From Arcuatula senhousia (taxonomy: Eukaryota; Mollusca; Bivalvia; Mytilida; Mytilidae), in the NCBI GenBank assembly GCA_963971305.1, contig OZ020306.1, positions 54,162,686 to 54,226,685 of the forward strand: a DNA stretch of 64,000 nucleotides, written 5' to 3'. A program made the position numbers and the translations under genes. The notes under the pieces were generated by a model that saw only the letters and a list, made by a program, of their open reading frames with translations, ran no database searches and was not told the DNA's origin. Below, piece after piece: positions 47,201 through 59,299 of this stretch. How positions within the stretch are numbered: position 1 is the stretch's first letter; every line of letters begins with the position of its first letter.

Positions 47201-50200
47201 GAGTAATTGTGTAAAGATTCGGACCTGTTGTTACATTTGTCAAAAGTGGCTTTTTTACAAAATCAATCTGTTCGATTTTACCTGTAAAATCTTTTGTGTC
47301 TTAAAGAGGGCTTTATCTACTTTTATAAGATGAAACTGTGAATGAATATTACCCTCTACTTAAATATCTGATTATTATAGAAAATATCAAGCTACACCCT
47401 AACATCTACCCAAGATTGTCATTAAAAAGCCTTATTATGTCAATAATTCTTTAATATATGTCTTACGAATAAAACTATCAAGTCGAGATTACTATTTTAA
47501 ATCCAGTTGTGGATAATAATGTCAAGGTTCTTTCTGTTATTTCTTTTAAAAGTATATTAAAAGGCCAATGAAACAACACAAAACACGACCAAACGAGGTT
47601 ATCGTTTTACCAACTTCTGGGGGACCGACCGTTGAACTTGGAGGGGGGGGGCTTGTTTTTTTTCTAAAAAATATATTTTAAAAATCGGATTTATGATGAA
47701 AAAATGTTTAAAGGATAAGAAATAAAAATTATTCTGAAGCGGATTTCTGCTGTGTGAAGTAATACCAAGGATGAAAAACAATATTCTGTCGCGACACATT
47801 CTAACAAAAACAAAAAACAGAGGCCTCCCCCTTCAAATTAAATGGTCCGTCCCTAACTAAAGTGAGAATTAAGCATTAAACTATGGATAAAAATGTTTTG
47901 GTCATCAATAACTTCCAAGTTAAATTGTTATAGTATCTTATTGTTTGTTCTCAATGAAAAGCTCCAACCACATTTAAAGCACGATTTAAACTTTTTCGAA
48001 GTTTTTATACGAAAGTTTTCAACATAAACATATTTTCTTTAACTTCCTCGCTCATATTTTGTCATTATCAAAAAGTTTTGGTTTTAAACGTTATTTAATT
48101 TGGCACGCGTAAATTCTCTTTATAAAGTGATTTTTATATGTTCCACATTTTGACTTCTATTTCATTTGGTTCATTGGTCAATGGACTATAACAAAGTTAA
48201 AATAACAATGCAATCTCCCTAATGGTCAATGCTCCTCGGGGAAAAATTGGTGTCCTTTATACTATAACTTTTTATCTGATTTTGATACAAATAGATCAAC
48301 TATTTTTTTTTTCAGCGCTCATTTTTAAGATTTGTTTAGCGGGTGTCCTTATTGATACTTTACTTACCTAAATATCTTAAGACAGGAATCCTCAAAACGT
48401 TTGTATATTTTCGTGTTAAAATATTTATATGATTTGATTGGTAAAAAGAAAGCTTCGTGAAAACTCGTCAGCATCTGTTGTAATGTGCCATAGAAATCAA
48501 AATCACCGGTTCCATTTAAGTAACCAAGTCTCTTATTAAAACACAGCATTCCGATACCTGCAAAGAATGGTATTAATTACTGTTCATTATAATTAATTCA
48601 ATATAATGAAAAACAGCAAAACCCCTGTGGGACTGTTTTGTCTAAAAGCGTCTTTTTAGACTAGACACGTGCTATTAGCCGGATCATTTTAGGTTTGCCT
48701 GTTACGATGATTGTTTTGTTGCTTCACTCAGTCACGGAAATTAGCACAGGACCGACAGCATTCGACCTGTAAAAATTTGCTCTGTCCTGTAAAATTTAGC
48801 ATCTCTTGTAACACAATCTTATAACAATATTTCAAAATCATCGACTTGGTCCTGTAAATCCTTTTATTTAACTTTCATGATTGTTTATTAATAAGTTACA
48901 TATTCTTTATTGCAAAATTACACCCATAAGGGTCAAGCAATATATAGAGTAACAAACATACAACATATAAACAGTTTCAATAACACATTAACATCACATA
49001 AGAAAAAAAAACATGTAGAATTAAGCATTAGCTGGCATTGACCTGTTTCTCAATTCTAATGACTGTTGAATAAAGTCACACAGATCAGCCAATAACTCAT
49101 TTGTCGGGACTAATAGAAATTTGATTTTATTAATAGGGCTTAAGTTGGGAAATTCAATTGGTTTTTATAGTTATTTTTATATCATGGAAAAAAAGATTTC
49201 GTAAATTATCGTTATATGTACAATTAAGAAAAAAGTGAAATTCGTCTTCAAGAATGTTGCAACATTTACAGAGTCTTTCTGGTCTAGGAATTTTCTTGTA
49301 CCACCCGGTTTCGATAAAAAGACAATGATCGCTAGTTGCGTTTGATTCTTTCAAATATTTTTCCTTTAGAGGAGTACAAAATGTTCATCGGAATAGAAAA
49401 TGAAAAAGTGTCACAAATATTATTGGATTGTAATTTGATTGTGGTTTAGCTATTGAAAGGCTAGACGATGTTCTGATGCTTTTTAGGCTAAATTGCTTGA
49501 ACTTAACACAACGTACTTACTTTCGCTTGTATAGTTTGTTAATTCTTTATGAAGATCATCTATGACGTCAGTCTTTTGCAGTTTAGCTATGAAGTCGTCT
49601 GTTACTGATTCTATCAAAGGGATGTAATTCGCTACAATGGCTGGTTTTAAGACTTTTTCTTGAGCAGGCCTCCGCAACGACATCCAAGATTCACCTTGTC
49701 TTTGAAAGTATAAGCACAAATAAAGAATTGCAAATAGCTTATATTAAAAAAAGAAAAAAAAGAGAAAAAGCAAATGTATATAATGAAACATTATTTTTTT
49801 TGTATTTTGCTATTGTAAAATTATTCATCATATAGCTTTTATTCTAAACATAAACATTAATGATAATTTAAAGTAAGTCAAACTGCTAGCTGGAGAGGGA
49901 TTTACATAAGGGTTAAGCTTGTTTCCCAATCCAGGATAAATAAATATGTTTATACTAAAGTTAGTCATAAATTATCGTCATTTAAGTCTGACTATTGTAC
50001 TTACAATAAAACTAAACCCTTGGGAATATTGTTCCTTTTAAAGAACGTTTCTGGTAGTTTCATTTGTGTTTTTGCATGTTCCTTATATTGGGCTTGAAAA
50101 ACCACTTTTGCGTAGTCTGGATGGAAAATATACACCATCGATGTCAGTCCTGTTTTGAGTCTAACGATGTCGCCATATTGGTCTCTGAGTTTACAAAGAA

Positions 50201-50752
50201 GTTCTGGCATGTCGCTCGGTGTGTATTTTGCTGCAAAAGAGAGAACATGTTTTTTTTAAGGATTATGGTTTGAATTATCAAAGTCATTACAAATAAAGTT
50301 AGATAAACTATTTCCAAACTTTAAATGATTATACAAACTCGTATATACAAATAATGCCACCTGGTAAAAAAAAATGGCTAACGTAAAGTATAAATTTTAC
50401 GAATTGCTTTTTATTTTTATATTAATTACAAAATATTCATTATAAGCTACCCTTTTAATATAATTTGAAATAGTATTTAAACTTTAAAACTAATGTACGT
50501 CAACACATGTAAAGACTACATACTAAATGGCTTAAACTGTAATGCTATTCCCAAAAACGGTACGTTGTATATTCCTTTTGGGCCTGGCATTTCATGGAAC
50601 GGTTTTACTGTTTCTGAACTCGTCCTTTCTTCTGTGGCAAACCGGAGACTGGTGGTTGCTGACAGGGCATGCGAGCACGTGCATCTTTCAACATTCCACG
50701 CATGTCCATTGAAGTGAAGAAGTTTTGAAGTGACCCTTCCTGTCAGGGACAT
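41136..50752 (-). CDS. mitochondrial-clan cytochrome P450, nine exons, complete
   Basis: The coding exons (50752-50524, 50230-50005, 49699-49521, 48557-48368, 43845-43662, 43269-43103, 42388-42307, 41984-41769, 41267-41136) total 1605 nt, or 534 residues, with intron phases 1,2,1,2,0,2,0,0 and GT-AG ends throughout. The product is a haem mono-oxygenase. Motifs are an N-terminal stretch poor in acidic residues and suited to mitochondrial import (1-40), PGPKG (56-60), I-helix AGIDST (332-337), ExxR as ESQR (389-392), PERW (444-447) and the haem loop FGFGTRTCLG with Cys475. The QRFAETE that follows the Cys resembles mitochondrial P450s (CYP10/24/27/44 types), which take electrons from adrenodoxin. 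The subfamily and substrate are not resolved. Length is normal and there are no disabling changes. Confidence 0.92.
41769..41984 (-). CDS. P450 exon 8 (PERW and haem loop)
   Basis: 216 nt, phase 0 at both ends. The acceptor is TTTACTCAG and the donor ATAAAA|GTAAGT. It carries YIPERWLR and FGFGTRTCLGQRFAE with the thiolate Cys. Confidence 0.93.
42307..42388 (-). CDS. P450 exon 7 (82 nt)
   Basis: The acceptor is TTGTTAAAG and the donor AAAAAG|GTATTT. It encodes RKRFPVFIGAQRILEQD and VVGGYRIPKK. It is too short for ordinary ORF finders but fits family and frame exactly. Confidence 0.88.
43103..43269 (-). CDS. P450 exon 6 (J and K helices)
   Basis: 167 nt. The acceptor is CCTTTCAG and the donor CAAAG|GTAAAT. 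It encodes TANSIAFLLCDLAQ through LKACVKESQ and so carries most of the ExxR motif; the Arg codon is split with exon 7. Confidence 0.9.
43662..43845 (-). CDS. P450 exon 5 (I-helix)
   Basis: 184 nt. The acceptor is TATCGACAG and the donor ATTCA|GTAAGT. It ends within the oxygen-activation motif (LGAGIDS), which is completed by Thr in exon 6. The upstream intron of about 4.5 kb is the largest of the gene. Confidence 0.9.
43985..44910 (-). pseudogene. LINE C-terminal relic in P450 intron 4
   Basis: The minus-strand frame 44905-44066 is open: ATRAELGREPIDSYVKTQSL, GIYTWYSYVQ, RISDHPLLIERGRY and the Cys/His motif (LRLCNSC ... HFILKC), ending SLRTGGNTIS. The 3' end has the ACCCC-aa-GGGGT hairpin (44012-44023) and TTTATT. 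It is 5'-truncated near 44910 and lies in the same orientation as the host gene. Confidence 0.8.
44941..45525 (-). mobile_element. Penelope-family 3' region in P450 intron 4
   Basis: It aligns over about 580 bp with 23166-23740, from the common terminus GAGATGTGGAATAAGTGTAC through GTGGCGGGGTTAAACTAG to ATCCGACACCCCACG. No endonuclease or RT part is present, so it is a 5'-truncated copy. Confidence 0.7.
45526..47620. other. P450 intron 4 interior
   Basis: No gene was recognised. About 46390-46510 has weak similarity to 30060-30230. ORFs at 46298-46682 have no recognised domain. Confidence 0.35.
47621..47853. mobile_element. foldback MITE, GGACC family, in P450 intron 4
   Basis: The left end GGGACCGACCGTTGAACTTG is inverted at the right (CTTCAAATTAAATGGTCCGT-CCC). 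A G-run lies inside the left end and a C-run inside the right. The internal AATATTCTGTCGCGAC shows this copy is reversed relative to the one at 62278. Confidence 0.7.
48368..48557 (-). CDS. P450 exon 4
   Basis: 190 nt. The acceptor is CTTTGCAG and the donor TTTAG|GTAAGT. It completes SESIGMLCFNKRLGYL, the conserved ExxG...FxxRLG block of mitochondrial P450s. Confidence 0.9.
48900..49385 (-). pseudogene. LINE 3' relic in P450 intron 3
   Basis: The minus-strand frame encodes the Cys/His tail only (RPERLCKCCNILEDEFHFFL-NC). The 3' UTR keeps TTTATTG and the ACCC-ataa-GGGT hairpin (48922-48933). Same orientation as the P450 gene. Confidence 0.7.
49521..49699 (-). CDS. P450 exon 3 (C-helix)
   Basis: 179 nt. 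The acceptor is TTTCAAAG and the donor GAAA|GTAAGT. It encodes QGESWMSLRRPAQEK, the C-helix WxxxR-type haem-propionate contact (W...R), then DDFIAKLQKT. Confidence 0.9.
50005..50230 (-). CDS. P450 exon 2
   Basis: 226 nt. The acceptor is CTTTTGCAG and the donor ATT|GTAAGT. It encodes KYTPSDMPELL through NNIPKGLVL, the region before and including the B-C segment. Confidence 0.88.
50524..50752 (-). CDS. P450 exon 1 (start, PGPKG)
   Basis: 229 nt. The Met at 50752-50750 begins MSLTGRV. CTTTTCAG lies immediately upstream on the minus strand (exon edge 50754), so a 5' UTR intron is likely. The donor is TTTA|GTATGT; the split codon completes as Thr. Confidence 0.85.
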
Positions 50753-53004
50753 ATCTGAAAAGAAGAATAGAATCAAAATCTAAAACTGCTCAACTTTTAG
50801 CTCTCTTAATCTTTGAAACTCTTTCCAAAGTAGGTAATTCTGTATTGACATTGTCCTTACTAAACTGTCCTCTATATTAAAAAAAAGAACATCCATTGGT
50901 ATTTTTATAAGTGTTTGTTACGTGGTGTATGCAATCCTTTCAACAAAACATTGCAAGTCGAGTGAGAATTTTATTTCAGTTCTTGTCCAAAAAGTCTATT
51001 TAGAACACTATAATAATGTTTATGACACATATTGAAGTATACTAGTAAAAGACTTTCGTATAAAACTAGAAGAAAAGTAATCAGCTGTTCGAAACCGTTT
51101 CTAAATGTTGACAAATGATTTCCTTCTGTATTATAAAGGATTTTTTTGGGGTATTTTGATTTTATACACTGTATTATCTATTATTTACTCTTGTGTCGTA
51201 TCTACTTTTTCCCCTTTCTGAGCCAATCAAAATGATATGAACGATATTTTAAGGTCTGATAAAACACTTTGCATAATTTCAACCTATGAGGTAAATATAA
51301 ATCAGCGCCTCTTTTGTGAAGCGTTTAGCCCATTGGAGATGCTGTTATTACCCACTTTATATGAATAAAAACAATTTTAGCTATGCCGTAAACGTCTTAA
51401 AGCGAGGTCTCAAGCACCTATTATTATTTTGTAGAAATAGGTAACCCCCACGAAGTTGTTGATTATAAAGTAAAACTATTATCATATTTTCATAATTTTA
51501 TTTAAACATTTCAGGTATAATAAAGGTTGTGCGTATTATAATTTAGCAATCAATTTTCTATTAAAGGTATGCTTTGATACCACCCGAGGATTTCAACCCC
51601 CTGCTAATTTGTTTTCTTTTAATCAGTGCAGAAGAGTAGAGCATTATGCCAACTGACAGAAAATACGAAATATTTTTCAAATTAAGTCCATTAAATTTAT
51701 CTTGATATATCTTCAAAAATTATCTTAATTAATCACAAGATTTTGTGAACTTATAGGTTTATTAAATCGGAACTATTTCTAATTTCAATCTTTTTAAAAG
51801 CAAATTATATATCAATTATTATTATCATCCGTTGTAAAATCACATTGGAAGGTTCACGAGAGAGGTTTAAAACTGTCCTTCAGCTAAAGTCAATAGAAAT
51901 GATTCTGAAAAGCCAGTCTGATATTTGGATGATCGAAATACTGATTATTATGGTGTGTAACATATTACTTAGTATTTGGAAACCTAAACCAAACTTAGAT
52001 TCATCTTACCAGGTGTGATATTGCCCCAATTCTGTACCAGAGAACCGAAAGCATTTAAAAAGTTATTGCAATATAATTTCATTCCGGGATATTGTATTTT
52101 AAAAGGTCGTGGTGATCTGTATATTTATATAGAATAACATCTGCAGGATCAGCTTGCAATGCAAATTTGATGCTAGGCAAGATTTATTTTTAAAACATTT
52201 GCAAAATTAATAACTTTTTATGGTTGTCTCATACCATACATGATGTATGACACAAGGAAATAGGGTCAACCTCTTTACATGGGAACATTTTGTTCACGTG
52301 AAATGATTGTGAAGTTCTCGTTATAGTTCATTTGAGGTCTATAAATAAACGAAAATTTTTTTATTTTTTTTTGTCTCTCAAATAGAATTTATTTTTTAAA
52401 CACAAATAAACTTTTTATTAGTATACGAACTCTGATAACAAAAACCAAGATGTTATCTTCTAAAACAAAAAAGTTTTCCATATGGTCGAATGCTAAATAT
52501 TTCACTAATTTTAATAATACCTTAAATGGTGTGCTTATCTGACGGAACAGCCAGGTGTTGGACCCACCTGAACATAATTGAAAGGACTAACAATAGGAGA
52601 TTAGATGACCAATTAGCTCCACAGAGGATTTTAAAAAGTATACGGAGCTAATGCTGTTCCTGGTCACTAGGTTGTACTCCCATGGATTTCTATGAATTTT
52701 TTATCCATTTTTACTATTAAGGTCTATGGAAAACATTTTAATTAATAATGCAAAAAAAATGATTTTTTTTGCCTGAGTTTGTATGCCATTAAAAAGTCAT
52801 GACATACTAAAAAAGTATAATGCAAGACGTAAATTACCAGCCATTTTTCGTTGATTTATAAAACTCAAACGGACTTTTTTTTATAATTTTACATTAAAGG
52901 GACAATTAACGTTAATTGCATTCACGTAAAATTATGAATTAACTTGCAACCTATGTCAGGATGCAATATAAAAATTCAGCAGCATACAATGATTACTAGT
53001 AACG
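50753..53004. other. P450 5' flank, no further gene recognised
   Basis: It should contain the P450 5' UTR exon and promoter, but no convincing TATA or initiator could be fixed. AT-rich, with no clear transposon. Confidence 0.35.
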
Positions 53005-53735
53005 TACGACGGCTTATTTGTGCCAAACATCAGAAAAATTCTTATTTCGATTGTACGATTACAACGGTTTATCAAATCGTTTGTACGATTTATCAAATCG
53101 ATTAAACGGTTTATTAAATCGTTTTTTACATTTTCAGGTCTGTTACTCTTTTACTTTCTGTTTAACGAGCCGACTTTGAAAGACAACAACTCTGACCTTT
53201 TTATTCCTAACTCGAAATAGATAATCACTGTCCATAATGTGGACGCGTGGGGTATGTGAGTGTGCTCAATAAGGTCCTTGCATTAAATCGTTTAAACAGT
53301 TTATTAATTTGTTTGAACGATTTATCAATCCGTTAGAACGGTTTATTAATCCGTTAGTACGGTTTATTAAACGTTTGTACGATTTATTAATTCGTAAGAG
53401 CAGTTTATTTATTCGTTTGTACGATTAATTAATTCCTTTGTACGGTTTATCAATCCGTTTGAACGATTAATTTTCATCATTCGTTAAAACAAATCAATAA
53501 ATCGTACAAATTAATAAATCGTACAAACGTTTTAATAAATCTACAAACGATTTTTTAAACTTCTAACGGATTAATAAATCGATTTAATGAACCGTTTAAA
53601 CGATTTAATAAATCGTACAAACGAATTAATAAATCGTAAAAACGATTTGATAAAACGATCTAACCGGTTAATAAATCGTACAAACGAAATAAGATTTATT
53701 TTCTTTTTGTTGTTTGGCACGAATAAGCCGTCGTA
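53005..53735. mobile_element. TA-bounded foldback element with mirror-image minisatellite arms
   Basis: The TIRs are TACGACGGCTTATTTGTGCC at the left and the inverse (GGCACGAATAAGCCGTCGTA) ending at 53735. The left arm carries units of about 21 bp of the type GTTTATTAATCCGTTAGTACG, and the right arm the inverse (CGTACAAACGAATTAATAAA-type), with the symmetry centre near 53487. A unique segment (about 53115-53285) sits inside the left arm. No transposase. Confidence 0.85.
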
Positions 53736-56700
53736 ATAACGCCATAATTTTTATAACACAAGTGCTTCAATAGTTCGGAGAAAGTATAAGAGTTCACGAG
53801 CAGATAGCCGCTGTTTTCGCCATGATGTCAGTAGAAAATTGCGAGAATCTACGAAAACTATGTCAGAAAAATGAGAAGGAAAAATTTGTTTTTTGGAACT
53901 ATTTAATTCGCTGTTTGGCTCTTTTACCTACAAAAAATGAATGGTTATTTATTTGATATTTTTTCTGTAAATTTCTCCCTGCGAATTTGTTATTATTTTT
54001 CCTCTTCAGTGAGTTCTAGCGATACCGACAGAAATATAAACATTCCAATGTTTGAAAAAAATGATGCACTGGTTTATATTTACATAATAGGACTTGTGCC
54101 TCAAATTAAAGGAGTTTCAAGTGAAATTGTGAACATTTTCAATTTTCTTCAACTCGCCTACAATTCTTTTAATCTTTACAAACTATTCCCAGTAACGATG
54201 TTTTTTAATTGGTGTTGACGTGAAATTAACATAATTTTCTCACATGAAATGTGGACGTGAATATGTACATTTTGGATATCCACAATTAGACAAAAGCCTA
54301 TCCTAAGATTCACGTAAATTTCTGGAACCTGAATTCATTGACTTTGTCACGTATATAGGATATTTTTTTATTAAAAAAGTCAAAATCAAACAACCAATTT
54401 TACCGATTTTGTTACATGTTACATGAACTCTTCTTATCGAATGTTACAAGAGATGGCTGTAAAAATAAACATTTATACATATTTAACCCATCTTCTGAAA
54501 TTATTACTTTAAAAAAGCAAACAATTCGTCAAATCTTTCATGAAAGGAAATTTTCATAGTTATAGATTCTTTATCCTTACTTTTGATTTAATTGATTTAA
54601 TAAAAAGTTTGCAAAAAAAAACAATATTCAATATGCGAAAATAAATAATTATTATTTAATTAGATAAAAGATACCATAATCACTAATATATGTGAGCTAG
54701 TTTTCCCCATATATTACTGGTTCCACGTTAGGTTTTGCATCAGATCTTATAAAATGTTCAAATCTTCATAATTATTTGTTTTCAAAGTTCTCATTTTTGA
54801 GCTCAGATGCGATTTTCTCGAAAGTATCCTATGATTTGTTTAAAGATGCGTCTAAAGTCATATTTTGAGACGAAGTTTGACCATATATAAACCTTCCTAA
54901 TTTGTTTCTTGAAAATACCTTAGATGAGTCTTTCGTTAGGACTTCTCAATTAAGATTTAATTAAATTAAATTGAAACAAATTAAGATAATAACTTTTTGA
55001 AGGATTATACATCTCTGCACGTGCACCAAAAGTGTAATGAATTGCCTGCTTAAAAAAGTCAACGTTTTAAAAGGAACAGTATACATTTAAAGTTATAACG
55101 ACTTTGTCCAAAAATAGTTAAAACAACATCAAAATATGTAAAAATAATTTCAAAGTTTAGAATCGTTCTTGAATGATTAAGTTTTATTACGTGAACACAT
55201 TGGCAAAATATTTATAAGATAACCAACTAGGGTTGGTGAACATAAATTTTAAAATCAGGCGCAGATCCAAGGAAAGGGGTACCGAGCGTACGTTTCCCCT
55301 TAAACTGTCCCCTTAAACTGACAAAATGATGATGTTGTTGCCTTATCCACTTAATCCACTTAAAAACACCAATCTTTCTAGAAATTTGTTTAACACGAAT
55401 ATCACGATATCCAATCTACATCTATACAATAAAGTGAGTTAAGACGTATAATATATGGAAAAAAAAATACCATCCAATTTGGTGTCTTAATTTTTATATT
55501 AAAAACTCTAAAACAGGAGAGTTTCGAGAACACGAAAATTCCAGAATTTTTAAGGACATACACACATCAATTTCAAGTGCCAATTTCTACTTTTTTATGG
55601 AATTATGAATAAAAATTTGACACGTATTCTTCTTGTAATATATTTTTATCGTGAATTTCTTACTTTTGTCAAAATGATTATGAAAATACATATTTTGATG
55701 AGTTTGTGTCTTGAAATTACAATTCCACAGCTTTCATGAAACCCTTTTTATGCCAAATTTTATGCTAATGTGTCAATATCATTATACCGAGGAGGTTCCA
55801 GTTTTAACTGCACACACTGACTTAATTGGCGTTTTTTACGTTGAATGATGTCAAACGTTCAAAGTTAAGTTAACAGTGGAAGCTTAAGAAAACTGGCCTT
55901 TGTTCCCTTTTGAGAAAAAGAACGACAAGACGTTCATTGATGTTTAAAAACTTATTTAGAGAAGTGAGAAGAATTTTAGTATTTGTTTACTCTCTCTAAA
56001 ACATCCTACATAATTTAAAAATAAGTTTTTTTTCAAGGACAATGTTTTGATATGACATAAATAGACCCAACACAATGAGGAATGAAAATGATATCGCCTA
56101 AATATTCACTCGATGAATAATGACGCTACCGTAAAAAGAATTCGTTTGAAAACGAATCACTATTTAAAGAACAAAAATCCTTGAAAAAGAAATCGTATTA
56201 CGAATGGTTTGTAAAGAAAGTGCAAATAATGAAGAACCCCTGTAACACTTTTATCAAATGAGTCATCTTTATTAACAATAAAAAAAAACTAAAATAGTCT
56301 CCATTTAAAATTTTGCACATTAATAAGCTTCGTTTCGAACGGGTGGCCTAGAAAGAGTGATCATTATTTTTATTTTTTGTTTTGTTTTGCCACTTCGATG
56401 AAAATATCATACTTTTTCATTGGAGAAGAGTGGATGAGGTGTCTTATTTAAAAAATGAGAATAACGATGTAATCAAAGCTGACTTTTACAGGTTGTACTT
56501 CGCAACAACGCAGAGTGGTAATATCCGGGTATCTCTCCGTCCGTCCGTCTTTTGGTAACAGATTTGATTTTTCTAAGATATTATTATTACATGTAGTTGG
56601 CTTTTTATATTTAGTATGCAGCTTTAAATAGGGGTCTCATATAGAAGGACATTTAAGGTTTATCCCTTATCTACTTACTGGTGAGCGAGTCAACTTTGAT

Positions 56701-57606
56701 TTTTGGGGGCTTGACGGGAACCCAGAAATTCTGTTCTTGTTTTATGAGAAACACTTGTATTTTAACCTTATCCAGGCCAATGTAGAACAAAAAAACATTG
56801 AAAGTTTCTGTACTCATGCCTGACTCAATACATCGAATAAAGGCACAGAAAAGGGACATGTCTAAGGATAAATTAAGATGCCTTCATGGACCTAGCCCCA
56901 GGATCTCATTCTCATATTGTAGCAACATTTTGGTTGGTTCTAACAACTCTCTACACAATCAAATGTTCATTTTTTTAGTACCTGATATTTTTCTCATCTT
57001 TTTATATCAAACGATCGTCTTCAAGCATTGATGAGGTACAGTATTACTTACATGGTGCTTCGCGGATAAGAGAATAATCACCATAAGAACAACGAATTTG
57101 AGATAACAAAATAAGAAGAATATATAAGACTTTAAAAACCTTTGACTTTTTAACGGTTCTAACTCATGGTATTACATTCAAAAATAACTTTATAGGTAAA
57201 TTGTGACTTGCGAGATTTGCCTTCCTTCACCTTAAGTGCATGTGAACTTGTGCCGACAGCGCTTGCGCGCTTCATAACCACTATTGAATAGAAAAAAACC
57301 AACACAAACAAACAAACAAACCCTCCAAAATCACTTTTTTTATGAAAATATTCGATACTATTGACCCACTATTGTTCCTTTTAATGTGTTTTTCTCTCAG
57401 ATAAAGGACACACTTTTAGCTTTTTTTATTACTATATTGTACTAAGCTCTTTGTGTGTGTATCTTTTAAAGGAAAATAAAAAATAAAAAATAGACAAGTA
57501 ACAACATTTTTAGTAACCCGTTTCTCAAATGAGACTGATTTTCCAAAAAAATGATTAATCTTATTTCGGAAATATGTATATAATACAAATTCTTCATACT
57601 TCATAA
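53736..57606. other. intergenic, nothing firmly recognised
   Basis: No gene with recognisable motifs. A GGCGCAGATCCAAGG fragment near 55258 and a TCCGTCCGTCCGTC fragment near 56540 are repeat traces. Confidence 0.35.
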
Positions 57607-57800
57607 TAAAGGAATAGGGGTTAAAGGAAAACATGTCTAAAAATTTTAAAATCTTATATCGAAGCGTTATAATGACGTCATAGTTCTAGTGATTTTGTCA
57701 AAAATGACAAAATGTGAGAAATTTTGGTCGTTTTTATGGTACATTTTTGACCAGAAACATCGTCCGCACACGAGAAACAAGTTCATTTTTTTAGATACAA
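57607..57800. mobile_element. fragment of the 20286-type MITE
   Basis: It begins AAAGGAATAGGGG and contains ATAATGACGTCATAGTTCTA and CGTCCGCACACGAGAAACAA, matching 20286-20560. It stops where the inverted-repeat element at 57808 begins. Confidence 0.6.
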
Positions 57801-57977
57801 ACGTGTGTCATGACTGAGACGTGTCTAAAGTTGGTCTATAGACAAATCTGAGACCTAAGTCTGTTTATCAAAGACGTCTTATTTTTAGACATCGTAAAAA
57901 TCCTAAAATTAAGACTTTGAATAAGTTGTCTTATGGTGGTCTTTAGACAAAAATTGGTTATAATATCTTTAAAAAGT

Positions 57978-59270
57978 ATCCTTTATATACTTTATTGCAT
58001 AATAAAACCTCAATGAGGTTAAGCAAATACAAATATACATGTAAAACATACAAAAACAATGAACATGTAACTCTACATACAAAGACATTATAGTATTTAC
58101 AAATATGTATGACTTTGACCAATGTGGATCTCATTGTCGCAACTAAAATGATTGCTTTATAAAATCAACAACCGTGGGCAAAACATCCATTTGGGTTAAG
58201 TACAAAAATTAATTTATCAATGGCTTCAAGCTGGTTAAATTAGCATATTGTTTTTGTATTGAGTCAATAAATGTTTTTCTTATATTATTATTAATTTGAC
58301 AATGAAAGAAGAAATGAGCTTCATCATCAATTATTTTGCATGATTCACAAAGTCTTTGTTCTCTTGGTATATTCTTGTATCTACCAAGTTCGATCTCTAG
58401 ATTATGGTCACTTATACTTAGTTTGGTAAGTATTTTTCTACTATTAAAGTTTTGAAGGTTTGAGTAATCTGAAACATTAACATCAGACTTTAACTTGCTG
58501 TAAAGGTATAATTTCGATGAAGCATCAAAGCTAGATATTTTGTTTGTTATAAGTTCATTATATTTCTCTTAAATAGTTTTTTTGTTTTCTCTTTTTATGT
58601 GTAACTTATTAATTTCCTTAAAACTTTTATTGTCATTCTCAAAAGTTTCATAATCTATTTCAAATTCCGTCATAACAGATCTAGCAAAGCTATACCAAGT
58701 ATACACACCATCTGTGTGGAGATTTTTATTTAAATAGAGTGCTTCTTTAACAAGAGGGTTTATATCTATACAGTTTAGTCTAAAAAAGTAGCAAATAACT
58801 TGTAAGAATCTAGTGGTAATTAACCCGAATAATACAGTCGTTATATTTCGCTCCTTTCAGTCTAAACATTAACTGTCCCGTCGAAGTATGCGAAGACGGA
58901 TAGGGCTTGGATCATTCGAGTTAAGTGGTAATCTACCAAGTTCAAATTTTGCAGCAATATTACATGCTGTTTTTCTTACACCCAAAACACTTTTACAAAA
59001 TTTATTGTGTACTTTTTCAAAAGCAGGCTTATCAGAAAATGATAGTATATCAACATTTTTTCCTCTTACACTAGATCTTTGAAGGGCTTTATACATTAAG
59101 AAATAATCATCCATATACCAGATCTCACTGTTATATAAAATTATAGGTCTGATTAAATTGTCAAATAATTAACATGACAGTTCTACTGGTGTATGTTTGA
59201 AGTTTGACATATACATTTTAATAGAGATATATATTCCGTATTTTGTTTTTGGTGCATTTGTATATAGTAT
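57978..59270 (-). pseudogene. LINE C-terminal relic
   Basis: Minus strand, broken in several places: LFDNLIRPIILYNSEIWYMD (near 59150), KSVLGVRKTACNIAAKFELG (near 58950), then SDHNLEIELGRYKNIPREQ and CESCKIIDDEAHFFFHC (58430-58280). The 3' UTR has the AACCTC-aat-GAGGTT hairpin (58006-58020) and TTTATTG. Confidence 0.75.
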
Positions 59271-59299
59271 AAGTCATGTAAGTTGTTCTGGTAAGTTTT

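Noticed and set aside
52595..52650. Short inverted repeat ATTAGCTCC / GGAGCTAAT
   Set aside because: Nine base pairs with no supporting termini or second copy; compatible with chance.
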